A stretch of DNA of 48,638 bases from the NCBI GenBank assembly GCA_016744575.1, contig JADGEC010000011.1, positions 1 through 48,638 on the forward strand, given 5' to 3'. Every line of letters begins with the position of its first letter. Positions within the stretch are counted from its first letter, which is position 1. Shown piece by piece: positions 16,484 to 25,549 of the stretch. The stretch comes from Sulfurimonadaceae bacterium (GTDB lineage: Bacteria > Campylobacterota > Campylobacteria > Campylobacterales > Sulfurimonadaceae). Under the pieces are notes generated by a model that was given only the letters and a program-made list of their open reading frames with translations, had not been told where the DNA came from and did no database searches. Position numbers and translations under genes: made by a program.

Positions 16484-18268
16484 ATGGACCGTTTTTTGAA
16501 AGTGTTCTTGTTGGCATCGCTTTTTGTCTCTGTGGTAAACGCAGAGGTAAAGCTGGGTGATAAAAACAGTTTTATTTCGCTGTGTTACCATAATGTAGCC
16601 GACAAGATGACAGACAAGTCGATCATGACGGTGACTACTGATCAGCTTATCTCTCATTTCAAGTGGCTGAAGCAGAATGACTATCACCCGGTAAGTATTG
16701 ATGATATCCTTCAGGCAAAAGAGGGAAAAAAAGATCTTCCCAAGAATGCTGTGCTGCTTACCTTTGATGATGGCTATAAAAGCTTCTATACGAGGATCTA
16801 TCCACTACTTAAGATCTACGGTTTTCCTGCCGTCTTTGGATTGGTCAGCAACTGGCAGGAGATCGCGATGGATGGGATGTTCGACTATGGTGGAAAACCA
16901 AAACCCAGAGAGATGTTATTAAGCTGGGATGAGGTCAGGGAGATGGTGGACTCTGGTCTGGTAGAGATCACCTCACACAGTTATGATGCGCATAAAGGAG
17001 TCCCTTCAAACCCTCAGGGTAACAGTGCCGCATTTTACACTACTCTTATCTATGATAAAAACAGCACGACGTATGAATCCGAGACGGACTATACTAAAAG
17101 AGTATCAGAAGACCTGAGACGCTCGACAGATGTACTTAATAAGCACCTTGGCGTACGTCCCAGAGCTATTGTCTGGCCGTATGGAGCCTATAATCGTCTG
17201 ACCTCAGAGATGGCTGCCGAATACGGTATGCCTATTGCCCTTACCCTTAATATGGGTGTAAACGGTCTAGATGACTTAGGCCATATCAAAAGGACGCTTG
17301 TCCCTCATGATGTGAAATTCGAGCACTTCTTCTACAGTCTTAAGCATGATCCTATGTATGCGAAAAGGGCGATGTTCATCAACCTCGATCAGGTCTATAA
17401 CCCTGACCCAAAGATAGAGGAGAAGAACTTAGGAAAGGTGATCGAGAGAGTCAAGAGATATGGCATCACGGAGGTCTATATGAAAGGTTATTCTGATGCT
17501 GATTATAATGGGCTTGCTGATGCACTTTACTTCCCTAATCCACACATGCCTATGCGTTCAGATCTCTTGAACCGTGCAGCATGGCAGACCTATACAAGGT
17601 CAGGACTTTTGAACATCTATGTGTGGATGCCTGTCGATGGCTTTGAGATCAAGGGAAAGAAGACCTCGATCTACGATGATCATGACAGGTCTGTCATCAA
17701 GGACATCTATAAGCATATGGGCATGCAGGCATTCTTTAAAGGGGTCTTGTTTGATAACACACTCTTTAAAGATGACATGATCGAGAGTGTAGACTATAGT
17801 GTTGATTTCACTAAAGAGTTGACTCGACAAGCGGAGATGTATAGTGGTCTATTGGAGACCGTACGAGTCCTCAACCCCTCTGTAGTCTTGAGAGAAGATA
17901 ATAGTACTTCACAAAGTGATAGCTATTCGAAAGCTTTGGACGCCTATGATCATACTGTCATCAAAGCTTTTGCCTATACACCAAAAGCAAAAGAGTCGCA
18001 AAGATGGTTGGAAGGTCTGGTGCAAAAGGTCTCTGAGAACCCTGATGGTCTAAAAAGGAGTACTTTTATGTTGCCAAGTATGTATGCCGATGCTAAACAG
18101 AGCCGCCGCATCGACACAGATAGACTCATCGATCAGATGAAGTATCTGGAGTTAAACAGAGCAACGAACTTTGGCTATTATCCGGATGATTACCTTAACG
18201 ATCATCCAAAGTCGAGTGAGATACGAAAAGTCTTCTCGCTAGAGACATTTCCCTATAAGGTCCGATGA
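16484..18268 (+). CDS. pgaB: PgaB-like PNAG N-deacetylase/hydrolase
   Basis: A signal peptide (FLKVFLLASLFVSVVNA) is followed by a NodB-type domain (about 25-280) with TFDDGY (D95, D96), SHSYDAH (H165, H170) and WPYGAYN. A second domain of about 300 residues begins near RAMFINLDQVYNPDP and contains ITEVYMKGYSDADYNGLADA and NIYVWMPVDGF, as in the PgaB C-terminal glycoside hydrolase domain (GH153). The two-domain layout and length match PgaB, which deacetylates and trims PNAG during export. No lipobox cysteine is evident, unlike E. coli PgaB. GGAAGG (16471-16476) supports ATG 16484; pgaA stops one base earlier. Confidence 0.93.
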   Translation: MDRFLKVFLLASLFVSVVNAEVKLGDKNSFISLCYHNVADKMTDKSIMTVTTDQLISHFKWLKQNDYHPVSIDDILQAKEGKKDLPKNAVLLTFDDGYKSFYTRIYPLLKIYGFPAVFGLVSNWQEIAMDGMFDYGGKPKPREMLLSWDEVREMVDSGLVEITSHSYDAHKGVPSNPQGNSAAFYTTLIYDKNSTTYESETDYTKRVSEDLRRSTDVLNKHLGVRPRAIVWPYGAYNRLTSEMAAEYGMPIALTLNMGVNGLDDLGHIKRTLVPHDVKFEHFFYSLKHDPMYAKRAMFINLDQVYNPDPKIEEKNLGKVIERVKRYGITEVYMKGYSDADYNGLADALYFPNPHMPMRSDLLNRAAWQTYTRSGLLNIYVWMPVDGFEIKGKKTSIYDDHDRSVIKDIYKHMGMQAFFKGVLFDNTLFKDDMIESVDYSVDFTKELTRQAEMYSGLLETVRVLNPSVVLREDNSTSQSDSYSKALDAYDHTVIKAFAYTPKAKESQRWLEGLVQKVSENPDGLKRSTFMLPSMYADAKQSRRIDTDRLIDQMKYLELNRATNFGYYPDDYLNDHPKSSEIRKVFSLETFPYKVR

Positions 18269-19515
18269 TGGAGACTACAGTAGAGGTCTTTTTAGCTTTC
18301 TGGGCAGGGATGTCGATGTTTGTCTACTCCTACCCTTTGCTGATGTCCTTTATCTGGATATTTGGTGCGATCGTCTACTATTTTAAATGGGAACGTGATG
18401 AGGTCGATGCCAATCCTCCACCGATGAAAGCAAACCCGCTAGTCACTATCATCGTGCCTTGCTACAATGAGTCAGACAATATCATCGAAGTCATCGATCA
18501 TCTAGACAGGTTGAACTATCAAAACACAGAGATCATCGCAGTCAATGATGGCAGTAAGGACGATACGGCAGAGATCTTGAAAGGATTGCTCAAAAAATAC
18601 TCCAAGCTTCGTGTCATCGATTTTGTCAAGAACCAGGGTAAGGCTACGGGTCTGAACATGGCTGCTCTCACGGCTAAGGGTGAGTATCTTATCTGCATCG
18701 ATGGTGACTCACTGCTGGGCAAGAACGCTATCAACTGGATGATAAGGCACTTCATCGACTCCCCCCGCTTAGGGGCTATCACCGGAAACCCGCATGTCAG
18801 AAACCGTTCGACTATCCTGGGCATGCTTCAAGTCGGTGAGTTCTCGGCTATTGTCGGACTTATTAAAAGAGCGCAGAGTGTCTACGGCAGGATCTTTGCC
18901 GTGTCAGGTGTCGTGACAGCATTTAGAAAGTCTGCTGTCGTAGATGTCGGTTTTTGGAGTACGAACATGATCACCGAAGACATAGATATCTGCTGGAGAC
19001 TGCAGGTAAAACATTGGAAGGTCATCTTTGAACCGCATGCGACGAGTTGGATACTGATGCCAGAGACACTTAGCGGTCTGTGGAAACAGCGAGTTCGATG
19101 GGCTCAGGGCGGTTCTGAGGTGCTTTTGCAGTACTACAATATCTTTAAATACAAAGATCAGGTACGCATGTGGCCTATCTTCTTTGAATATCTCATCAGT
19201 ATCATCTGGGCTTATTCAGTCTTTATAGTCACCATCGTGCTTATTGTAGGTACTCTTTTGGGTCTGCCACTCGATCTTGCGCAGTTAGCTGTCAATGGCT
19301 CACTTCTCTCGCTGGTGTTCATGTTGCAGTTCCTCATCAGTTTCTATATGAGTTCGAAATACGAGAAGGGTCTGGCTAAGTATTACTTCTGGTTGATCTG
19401 GTACCCCATCGCCTACTGGATGATAATAGCTGGGACCTCGGTCGCAGGTTCTATCAAAGCATTCAATAGAAAAGAGGAAAAAGCAGTCTGGGATAGTCCG
19501 GACAGGGGGATCTAG
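18265..19515 (+). CDS. pgaC: PgaC-like PNAG synthase (GT2)
   Basis: The 416-residue membrane glycosyltransferase has one or two N-terminal helices, a GT2 domain (about 58-290), and C-terminal helices (about 305-410). Catalytic features are all present: VNDGS (D95), IDGDS (D146, D148), ITEDID (general-base D239) and QRVRW (275-279). It polymerises UDP-GlcNAc into poly-beta-1,6-GlcNAc in the inner membrane and needs PgaD. The start overlaps the pgaB stop. In E. coli, PgaC-PgaD is activated by c-di-GMP; a PilZ protein gene lies at 28.6-29.7 kb but is not linked to this operon. Confidence 0.95.
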   Translation: MMETTVEVFLAFWAGMSMFVYSYPLLMSFIWIFGAIVYYFKWERDEVDANPPPMKANPLVTIIVPCYNESDNIIEVIDHLDRLNYQNTEIIAVNDGSKDDTAEILKGLLKKYSKLRVIDFVKNQGKATGLNMAALTAKGEYLICIDGDSLLGKNAINWMIRHFIDSPRLGAITGNPHVRNRSTILGMLQVGEFSAIVGLIKRAQSVYGRIFAVSGVVTAFRKSAVVDVGFWSTNMITEDIDICWRLQVKHWKVIFEPHATSWILMPETLSGLWKQRVRWAQGGSEVLLQYYNIFKYKDQVRMWPIFFEYLISIIWAYSVFIVTIVLIVGTLLGLPLDLAQLAVNGSLLSLVFMLQFLISFYMSSKYEKGLAKYYFWLIWYPIAYWMIIAGTSVAGSIKAFNRKEEKAVWDSPDRGI

Positions 19516-20184
19516 ATGCAGCGTGATTCCTACATCTTCAAAAACAGACGAAACAGCTGTTATATGATCAGAGATCTCTACATCACGTTTTTGCTGTGGA
19601 TACTTTGGCTTCTTCTACTCTATCCACTGGCCAGTATCCTGATCTGGAGGTTCTTCGGTGTGAACATAGCATACGGCCTCTCCAGTGAGAGGGCTGATGC
19701 AGCCTTCCAGACACTTTCGGATTTCATTCTCGTAAATGGTAGTATTGTGCTGGCATTGATCATTACTTATGGATTGTGGTCACTTTACAATGACATGCGA
19801 TACAGCGGTAATAAGAATAGAAGAAAGAACAGACCTATCGATCCTTTACCCTTTTTTGTGGCAAAGACATCACATAAGAGCTCAGAACTACTTCTGCTCA
19901 ATCAGAACCTGCGTTATCTACAGGTCGATCATGTCGATAAGCACTCTATATCAGATCTGAAGAGTCATGCTACACTCGATCAAACGATCATTGACCAGGG
20001 TATCAAAGCAAAGACTATCCTTTTTAATGATGACTGGGAACAGGTCCGAAAAAGTTCTGATTTTGGCTATGAGTATAGTCGGAAAGTAGGAAAGACCTGT
20101 CTGTTAAAGTCTCAACATGCTGATGATGAACATAGTGATATCCCTACGGCGCTGTTTAATATCAATCAAAAAGAGAACTCCTGA
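19516..20184 (+). CDS. pgaD: PgaD-like protein with long C-terminal extension
   Basis: It starts directly after the pgaC stop. Two membrane helices (about 20-46 and 72-92) carry PgaD-like features: the basic N-terminus, RDLYITFLLWILWLLLLYPL, and a second helix followed by YNDMRYSG. After residue 100, E. coli-type PgaD would soon end (about 137 residues), but this one continues to 222 with a soluble Lys/Asp-rich extension (from about FFVAKTSHKSSELLLL). PgaD partners PgaC and helps form the c-di-GMP-responsive synthase. The extension is unrecognised and may give a different regulatory input. Confidence 0.82.
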   Translation: MQRDSYIFKNRRNSCYMIRDLYITFLLWILWLLLLYPLASILIWRFFGVNIAYGLSSERADAAFQTLSDFILVNGSIVLALIITYGLWSLYNDMRYSGNKNRRKNRPIDPLPFFVAKTSHKSSELLLLNQNLRYLQVDHVDKHSISDLKSHATLDQTIIDQGIKAKTILFNDDWEQVRKSSDFGYEYSRKVGKTCLLKSQHADDEHSDIPTALFNINQKENS

Positions 20185-20270
20185 TGCCGTATCTTAACAC
20201 TGTGGACCTCTTAGTCGGTCATAATGCTGATTCACGTTAAAGAGGCATGCTTGGGGAATAGGAGAAAAAG

Positions 20271-21374
20271 ATGAAAGCACTTATCTCACTCTTGATAGGG
20301 ATGTTGATAGGGACGGTATTATTAAAGCCCTCAACACTGTATGCGGAGTATGAGAACGAACTTATAGTCAGGACAGTGACTAATCTCAAGACACTTGATG
20401 ATGTGAACACGCTTGTCTCACTTTGTCAGCAAAATGATATCGCTATCATCTCCGTGGCATTCAAACAGGATGAAGATGATGAGATCCGTTCCGGTGAAGT
20501 CTTTTATCCTAGTAGTATCGCTCCCATCGCTGAGGGTTATGAAGAGATAGATATCTTAAAAGTATTGATAGATAAAGCGCATAAAAAAGATATCAAGGTC
20601 AACGCATGGATACCGCAGTTTCACGATCAGGTCGCTTATGCGAAAGACCCTGAGTGGGGCATGATGACGTACCATGAGGGGAAGACAGTCTCTGTCCATG
20701 AGAAGAACTCAGAGTATTTTGTGAACCCTTTGCATGAGGATGTCCAGGCGTATGAGCTCTCTATCATCGAAGAGGTCGTCTCTATGTATGACGTCGATGC
20801 CGTCGTATTGGATTGGATCCGTTTTGATGGCTTCAACATGGACCTGAGCGACTACACGCGAAAAAAGTATAAGTATCTCTATGGTTACGATCCCATCCTC
20901 ATAGACTTTTCAAAAGAGAACATACTAAGAGCAGAGTGGAATGACTTTCGGACTGATGTGATAGCTGAGTATATCAAAGAGGTCCGTAAGCGTATCGAAG
21001 CGATCAAGCCAAGTCTGGACATTGGTGTCTATACCCTCTCTCCTGCATGGCATGAAGTAGGACAGGACCCAGAAAAGTTCCATGAAGACATCGATTTTAT
21101 CTCTCCTATGAGTTATTATGATGATTGGGGTTATCCGATAGACTGGATATATGGTCCGAGAAGTGATTCTATTTTGTTGATGACAGATGATAAAGTAGAA
21201 GATACGGCTATCGTACCTGTATTTGATACGAACTGGAAAGATGAGATCTATCAAGACATCTTTAAAAACCTCAAGAAGAGCTATCCAGACATTGAACGAC
21301 TCTCCTGGTTCGAATATGGTAAATGGAGTGAGGAAAGTATAAAGCGGATCTCTGCTCTTAAAGATCTGGAGTAG
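20271..21374 (+). CDS. exported GHL10/PgaB-C-terminal-like glycoside hydrolase
   Basis: The protein has an N-terminal signal peptide (to about LYA, residue 25) and a single TIM-barrel-like domain: AIISVAFKQDEDDE, IKVNAWIPQFHDQ, VDAVVLDWIRFDGFN (D181, R184), SLDIGVYTLSPAWH and DFISPMSYYDDWG. These match the putative GHL10 family, which is distantly related to the hydrolase domain of PgaB. It may cleave PNAG or another exopolysaccharide for turnover or release. AGGAG is well placed before ATG. An 86-base gap separates it from pgaD, so it may be the last gene of the locus or have its own control. Confidence 0.75.
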   Translation: MKALISLLIGMLIGTVLLKPSTLYAEYENELIVRTVTNLKTLDDVNTLVSLCQQNDIAIISVAFKQDEDDEIRSGEVFYPSSIAPIAEGYEEIDILKVLIDKAHKKDIKVNAWIPQFHDQVAYAKDPEWGMMTYHEGKTVSVHEKNSEYFVNPLHEDVQAYELSIIEEVVSMYDVDAVVLDWIRFDGFNMDLSDYTRKKYKYLYGYDPILIDFSKENILRAEWNDFRTDVIAEYIKEVRKRIEAIKPSLDIGVYTLSPAWHEVGQDPEKFHEDIDFISPMSYYDDWGYPIDWIYGPRSDSILLMTDDKVEDTAIVPVFDTNWKDEIYQDIFKNLKKSYPDIERLSWFEYGKWSEESIKRISALKDLE

Positions 21375-21390
21375 GTCGTCTCTAATAGTA

Positions 21391-22167
21391 CTATGAAGGT
21401 TCTTTTAGTCTGAAAAAACTGCTACCGCTTCCGGAGAAGAACCACCCGTCTTGAATATGCTTCTCTAGTTGGGGGTAGAGTGTGACAGCTGGCCTAAAGA
21501 GGTCATTGGCCCGCTCCATATCATAGTGTTCAAGAACGTCGCTTGAATCCATCCCCGCAAGTATTTCTGCCTCTTCTGTGGAAAGCTCCTTATAGAACTC
21601 TTGACGAAAGCGTTTATAGACAGCAGGAGTGCTGATCTCGACGGCAGGGGTATTGATCTGTAGTGATAGCGGTCTCTCATCATAAGCTTCGACGATCTCA
21701 CCTATCCCGGAGACATTGGCGGAAGGGAAGCCATGGATAAAGAAGGGGACATCAGCACCTACAGCGCTTCCTATCTTTGAGAGCTCATCAGTAGTGAGAC
21801 CAAGACCTAGATGTTCATCGCACATCTTCAGATAGGTCGCTGCGTCACTGCTCCCACCGCCCAGACCGGCAAAAGCGGGGATCTGTTTTTCGACCTGTAC
21901 CGCATGGCTTCGCATCAGCGCTCTCAATGCATCAGAGTCGGTCGCTTCTAAAAGTGAAAGGTACGCCTTATAGATAGTGTTCTGTTCGACACTGCAGGAG
22001 AAGTCCCCATGTATGGCGAAGGCAGGCTCCTCTTTTGGCACGAAGGTCAAGGTGTCATAGAGCTCTTCTACGAGCATGAAACGTGAGAGAAGGGTGTGGT
22101 ATCCATCACGTTTTCCTGTGATCTTTAAAAAGATGTTTACTTTGGCGGGAGCACGGTATGATCGCAT
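21391..22167 (-). CDS. ispE: 4-diphosphocytidyl-2-C-methyl-D-erythritol kinase
   Basis: This 258-residue GHMP kinase opens with RAPAKVNIFLKITGKRDGYH and carries the ATP-binding motif PAFAGLGGGSSDAATYL and the C-terminal FFSGSGSSFF. IspE phosphorylates CDP-methylerythritol in the MEP isoprenoid pathway. It is the last visible gene of the minus-strand series uvrD-truB-csrA-ispE, beginning six bases after csrA. The IspE length is typical for Campylobacterota. Confidence 0.96.
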   Translation of the reverse strand: MRSYRAPAKVNIFLKITGKRDGYHTLLSRFMLVEELYDTLTFVPKEEPAFAIHGDFSCSVEQNTIYKAYLSLLEATDSDALRALMRSHAVQVEKQIPAFAGLGGGSSDAATYLKMCDEHLGLGLTTDELSKIGSAVGADVPFFIHGFPSANVSGIGEIVEAYDERPLSLQINTPAVEISTPAVYKRFRQEFYKELSTEEAEILAGMDSSDVLEHYDMERANDLFRPAVTLYPQLEKHIQDGWFFSGSGSSFFRLKEPS

Positions 22168-22173
22168 ATATTA

Positions 22174-22404
22174 CTACCGTTTAAAGGTGTTGTGAAACTC
22201 ATCGAGCAACGTGTCATCAATAGCAAGCGCAGCATCTTTATTAGCATCTTCGACAGCCTTTATGAGCTCTGAACGTAAGATGGTGATATCAGATGGTGCA
22301 TCTATGCCGAGCTTTACCACACCTTTATCGATTGCGATGACCTTGATGGTGATGTTATCACCGATGACGATGGACTCCTCTTCTTTACGTGCCAGGATCA
22401 GCAT
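22174..22404 (-). CDS. csrA: carbon storage regulator CsrA
   Basis: The 76-residue protein starts MLILARKEEESIVIGDNI and continues with IKVIAIDKGVVKLGIDAPSD and ITILRSEL, the complete RNA-binding beta fold of CsrA, plus the longer C-terminal tail usual in Campylobacterota. CsrA dimers bind GGA in mRNA leaders and block or stabilise messages. In E. coli it represses pgaABCD translation. Here csrA lies under 3 kb from a pga locus whose ribosome sites contain several GGA motifs. It overlaps the truB end by seven bases. No fliW gene is in the window. Confidence 0.97.
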   Translation of the reverse strand: MLILARKEEESIVIGDNITIKVIAIDKGVVKLGIDAPSDITILRSELIKAVEDANKDAALAIDDTLLDEFHNTFKR

Positions 22405-23222
22405 ATCTCTACCTTGTTAAGAACATATTTTACTTGGTCTTCAAAGATCTCGATGATCGAGATCGTCAACGTATTGTCTATCCAGTACTGGCCATCGACT
22501 TTTGTCTCAAAGTCATCCACACGTAACTTCTTCCCATAGAAGATGTTCTCCTGATCGCCGAGATAAGTGTTACGTGGGATGTTAAGTGAACTTCTGACAT
22601 CCAGTGCATTTTCGTTATTATAGCGAAACTGTCCCTCGCTCAGGCGTTCGAGTGCGCTTAGTGCACCATAGCGGATATCCAGATGATCACAGATAAGTCT
22701 TCCCAAAGAACGGATATAGGTACCCTCTGAGACGGTTGCTTCAAAGGTGACAAATGGGTGGCAGTAGTGGAGCATCTTGATGGAGTGGATAGTCGAATGG
22801 ATGATGTTTAGTTTGAACTCTTTACCCTCACGGGCAAGATCATAAGCTCGACGACCATTGATCCGTTTTGCACTGAAGATAGGTGGATGGTAGCTGAGCT
22901 CTCCCTGTAGTGAGACTACAGCATCGCGAACGCTCTGCTCGTCGATCTCAGGGAGGGCATCTATCTGTTTGACCGCTTCGATATCCAGGGTATCAGAATC
23001 CGCCCCAAGCCACAGCGTAGCACGATAGCTTTTTGGTGTCTTGTTTAAGAAACGAAAGAGTCGGGTATAGTTACCTAATGCGACGATGAGAACCCCTTTT
23101 GCAAAGGGGTCAAGTGTACCGGAGTAACCTGCTTTCTTTATTCCGTATTTACGTTTTATCCGGCTAAGAAAACGGTTGGAACTCATCCCGGTCGGTTTGT
23201 TGGCGACAAATAATCTATTCAA
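22398..23222 (-). CDS. truB: tRNA pseudouridine(55) synthase
   Basis: The 274-residue protein has TruB hallmarks: NKPTGMSSNRFLSRIKR, the catalytic motif GYSGTLDPFAKGVLIVALG with its Asp, and the YHPPIFSAKRINGRRAYDLA segment. It makes pseudouridine 55 in the T-loop of tRNAs. The start codon is TTG at 23222, preceded by a purine-rich GAGAG. It overlaps csrA, so the two are probably translationally coupled. Confidence 0.96.
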   Translation of the reverse strand: MNRLFVANKPTGMSSNRFLSRIKRKYGIKKAGYSGTLDPFAKGVLIVALGNYTRLFRFLNKTPKSYRATLWLGADSDTLDIEAVKQIDALPEIDEQSVRDAVVSLQGELSYHPPIFSAKRINGRRAYDLAREGKEFKLNIIHSTIHSIKMLHYCHPFVTFEATVSEGTYIRSLGRLICDHLDIRYGALSALERLSEGQFRYNNENALDVRSSLNIPRNTYLGDQENIFYGKKLRVDDFETKVDGQYWIDNTLTISIIEIFEDQVKYVLNKVEIC

Positions 23223-23250
23223 TTCTACTCTCTATATAGGTTCTGGTCTT

Positions 23251-23293
23251 AAGGGCACCTCTGATGATATACAGGGTTATTAGAGGTGCCCTT
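23251..23293 (-). terminator. strong inverted repeat downstream of uvrD
   Basis: Perfect 12-base arms, AAGGGCACCTCT (23251-23262) and AGAGGTGCCCTT (23282-23293), surround a 19-base loop in the gap between uvrD and truB. On the minus strand only two T follow the stem, so termination may be partial. On the plus strand four T follow. Confidence 0.6.
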
Positions 23294-23326
23294 TTAGGAT
23301 CACTGCCTGATGAAGGCAGTATCTAT

Positions 23327-25375
23327 CTAAAGCTTTTCAACGAAAGAGGCGAGTATCTCCCGCTTGTTCCCACCGAAGTTGATGGAGAGCTTGAACTCGC
23401 GACCGGATTTACTGACCCCGATGACGCGTCCCGCCCCGAAGATCTTATGGCGGACGAGGTCCCCTTTTTTAAAGGCTGTGTTCTTCTCTACTATCAGAGA
23501 CCCTTTGGCCAGTCCGGCTTCATTGAAGAAACGGCTCTTCTGTAGATCGGTACGTCGACCTTTATAGAAACGGCTCTCCACATGCGATAGTGACAGGCTT
23601 TCTCGTGCACGTGTGAAGGATACATAGCCAAGCCGACGCTCCTCTTCTATGTCACTACCATCACCAAGAAGTGGAAGGAAGCCCTCCTCAAGACCGATGA
23701 TGAAGAGATGGTCGAACTCCAGTCCTTTGGAAGCGTGGATACTCATGATATAGATGCTCTCACCCTCTACCTGGTCTTGTTCACTCTGTAGTGTCAGTTC
23801 GTTAAGGAACTCATCAAGCGTGGCTTCTGGGTTCTGCTTGATAAAATCGCGAAACAGGCCATAGAACTCGTCGATGTTTTGCACACGATCTGACTCATCA
23901 GGCATGTTCTTGTAGATGTTTTTGAGGATAAAAGTCTCTTCAAGTGCATCGATGAACTCATAGGTGGTATTGTCAGCGATCTCTCGCAGCGAGACGATAT
24001 TCTTTATGAAGTCTTTGAGTGTCTTGGCATTCTTTTTACGTACGAGTCCTTCGAGTTCGGCAAGGGTATGTTTCCCTAGATAATCAAATAGTGACATCTC
24101 CTCGCGCATCGCGGCAAGTTCAAGTTTATCGATGGTCGCTTTTCCCAGACCACGTTTTGGTTTGTTGATGATACGCTTGATGGAGAAGTCATCATGATGA
24201 TTGGTGATGACACGAAGATAACTGATGAGGTCTTTGATCTCCGCGCGGTCGTAAAAACGTAGTCCACCGACAAGTCGGTAAGCGATTCCTGAACGGTTGA
24301 GTCCCTCTTCAAGTGAACGTGAAAGTGCATTGATGCGGTAGAGTACGGCGATGGCGTTGGGACGGATCCCCTTATCGATGAGTGTCTTGATCTTTCTGGC
24401 GATCTTTCTGGACTCTTCGACTTCGTCTGAGGAACTTAGTATGGTGACACTCTCTCCCTCACCGCGAGTTGCCAGCAGTTTTTTTCCCAGTCGGCTCCGG
24501 TTATGCTCTATCAGAGCATTAGCCGCTTTTAGGATAGGGATCTTGGAGCGGTAGTTGTGCTCAAGTTTGACGACATATACGTTCTCAAAGTCCTGATCGA
24601 ACTCAAGGATGTTACGTACATGGGCTCCACGCCAGCCGTAGATACTTTGATCATCATCACCGACTACACAGAGATTGTTATGGGTCATACAGAGTTTTTG
24701 TAGCAATTTGAGCTGAAGTTCATTGGTGTCTTGGTACTCATCGATCATGATGTAGCGGTATTTATCACTTGTCTCTATTGCCAGCTCCTGGTTCTCATCG
24801 AGAAGGCGGTAGGTGAGGGCGAGCAGGTCATCAAAATCGACAAGATTGTTCTCCAGTATATAGGCCTGATACTCTTCGTAGACCTTGGCTATCTCTTTAT
24901 AGTTCTTCAGTTCTGCCTGAGCATAGGCTTCACGGGGCGTTATCAGGGAGTTCTTATAACGGGAGATCTCGCTCGCGATCAGGGGAGTAGGGATCTCTGC
25001 GTTTAGTTTTTTAAGGATGCGTTTCTTATCGTCAGTATCGATGACGACAAAGTTGTTCTTACGCTCGAGTAGATGGATATGAAACTTTAAAAAGAGCAGT
25101 CCAAACTTGTGAAAGGTACACAGCAGCGGAGGATAGTTCGTCGGTGCGATCATGTTCAGAGCACGTTCACGCATCTCTTTAGAGGCTTTATTGGTAAATG
25201 TCAGTGTCAGGGTATTAGCTGGTGGAATACCGACGACGTCGATGAGATAGGCCAGACGTGAAGTGACGGTCTTTGTCTTTCCACTACCGGCACCGGCAAG
25301 GATGAGGAGAGGACCGTCGATCTTTTTGACGGCATCCGCTTGTGCATCATTTAGAGAGTCAAATATTTTTTCCAT
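23327..25375 (-). CDS. UvrD/Rep-family superfamily 1 DNA helicase
   Basis: The 682-residue helicase contains all SF1A motifs: an N-terminal LNDAQADAV Q-motif, Walker A AGAGSGKTK (about 27-35), TFTNKASKEM, IDEYQDTNELQL (motif II), GDDDQSIYGWRGA (motif III), LEHNYRSK (motif IV), a motif V segment SIHASKGLEFDHLFI, and VSFTRARESL (motif VI). It is a 3'-5' helicase for repair or replication restart, annotated uvrD in Campylobacter. The C-terminal 60 residues form the Tudor-like RNAP-contacting type tail (GDLVRHKIFGAGRVIG). It is first in the minus-strand series leading to truB. Confidence 0.94.
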   Translation of the reverse strand: MEKIFDSLNDAQADAVKKIDGPLLILAGAGSGKTKTVTSRLAYLIDVVGIPPANTLTLTFTNKASKEMRERALNMIAPTNYPPLLCTFHKFGLLFLKFHIHLLERKNNFVVIDTDDKKRILKKLNAEIPTPLIASEISRYKNSLITPREAYAQAELKNYKEIAKVYEEYQAYILENNLVDFDDLLALTYRLLDENQELAIETSDKYRYIMIDEYQDTNELQLKLLQKLCMTHNNLCVVGDDDQSIYGWRGAHVRNILEFDQDFENVYVVKLEHNYRSKIPILKAANALIEHNRSRLGKKLLATRGEGESVTILSSSDEVEESRKIARKIKTLIDKGIRPNAIAVLYRINALSRSLEEGLNRSGIAYRLVGGLRFYDRAEIKDLISYLRVITNHHDDFSIKRIINKPKRGLGKATIDKLELAAMREEMSLFDYLGKHTLAELEGLVRKKNAKTLKDFIKNIVSLREIADNTTYEFIDALEETFILKNIYKNMPDESDRVQNIDEFYGLFRDFIKQNPEATLDEFLNELTLQSEQDQVEGESIYIMSIHASKGLEFDHLFIIGLEEGFLPLLGDGSDIEEERRLGYVSFTRARESLSLSHVESRFYKGRRTDLQKSRFFNEAGLAKGSLIVEKNTAFKKGDLVRHKIFGAGRVIGVSKSGREFKLSINFGGNKREILASFVEKL

Positions 25376-25549
25376 GGGCTCGCTGCATCATCTGAGGACC
25401 CTCAATAACCGTGTGGATGGTATTTAGAAGGTGCTCAGTTATTAATAGTTTTGATTATATCTAAATTGTCGTAAATTATAACAAGACTATTGCAATAAAT
25501 ATAATAATGAGTTATAATTTTATTATTCATCCAACTTATAGGAATTATT

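Noticed and set aside
23264-23545. Plus-strand open frame within the uvrD end
   Set aside because: It lies antisense to the conserved C-terminal Tudor-like region of the helicase and has no ribosome site.
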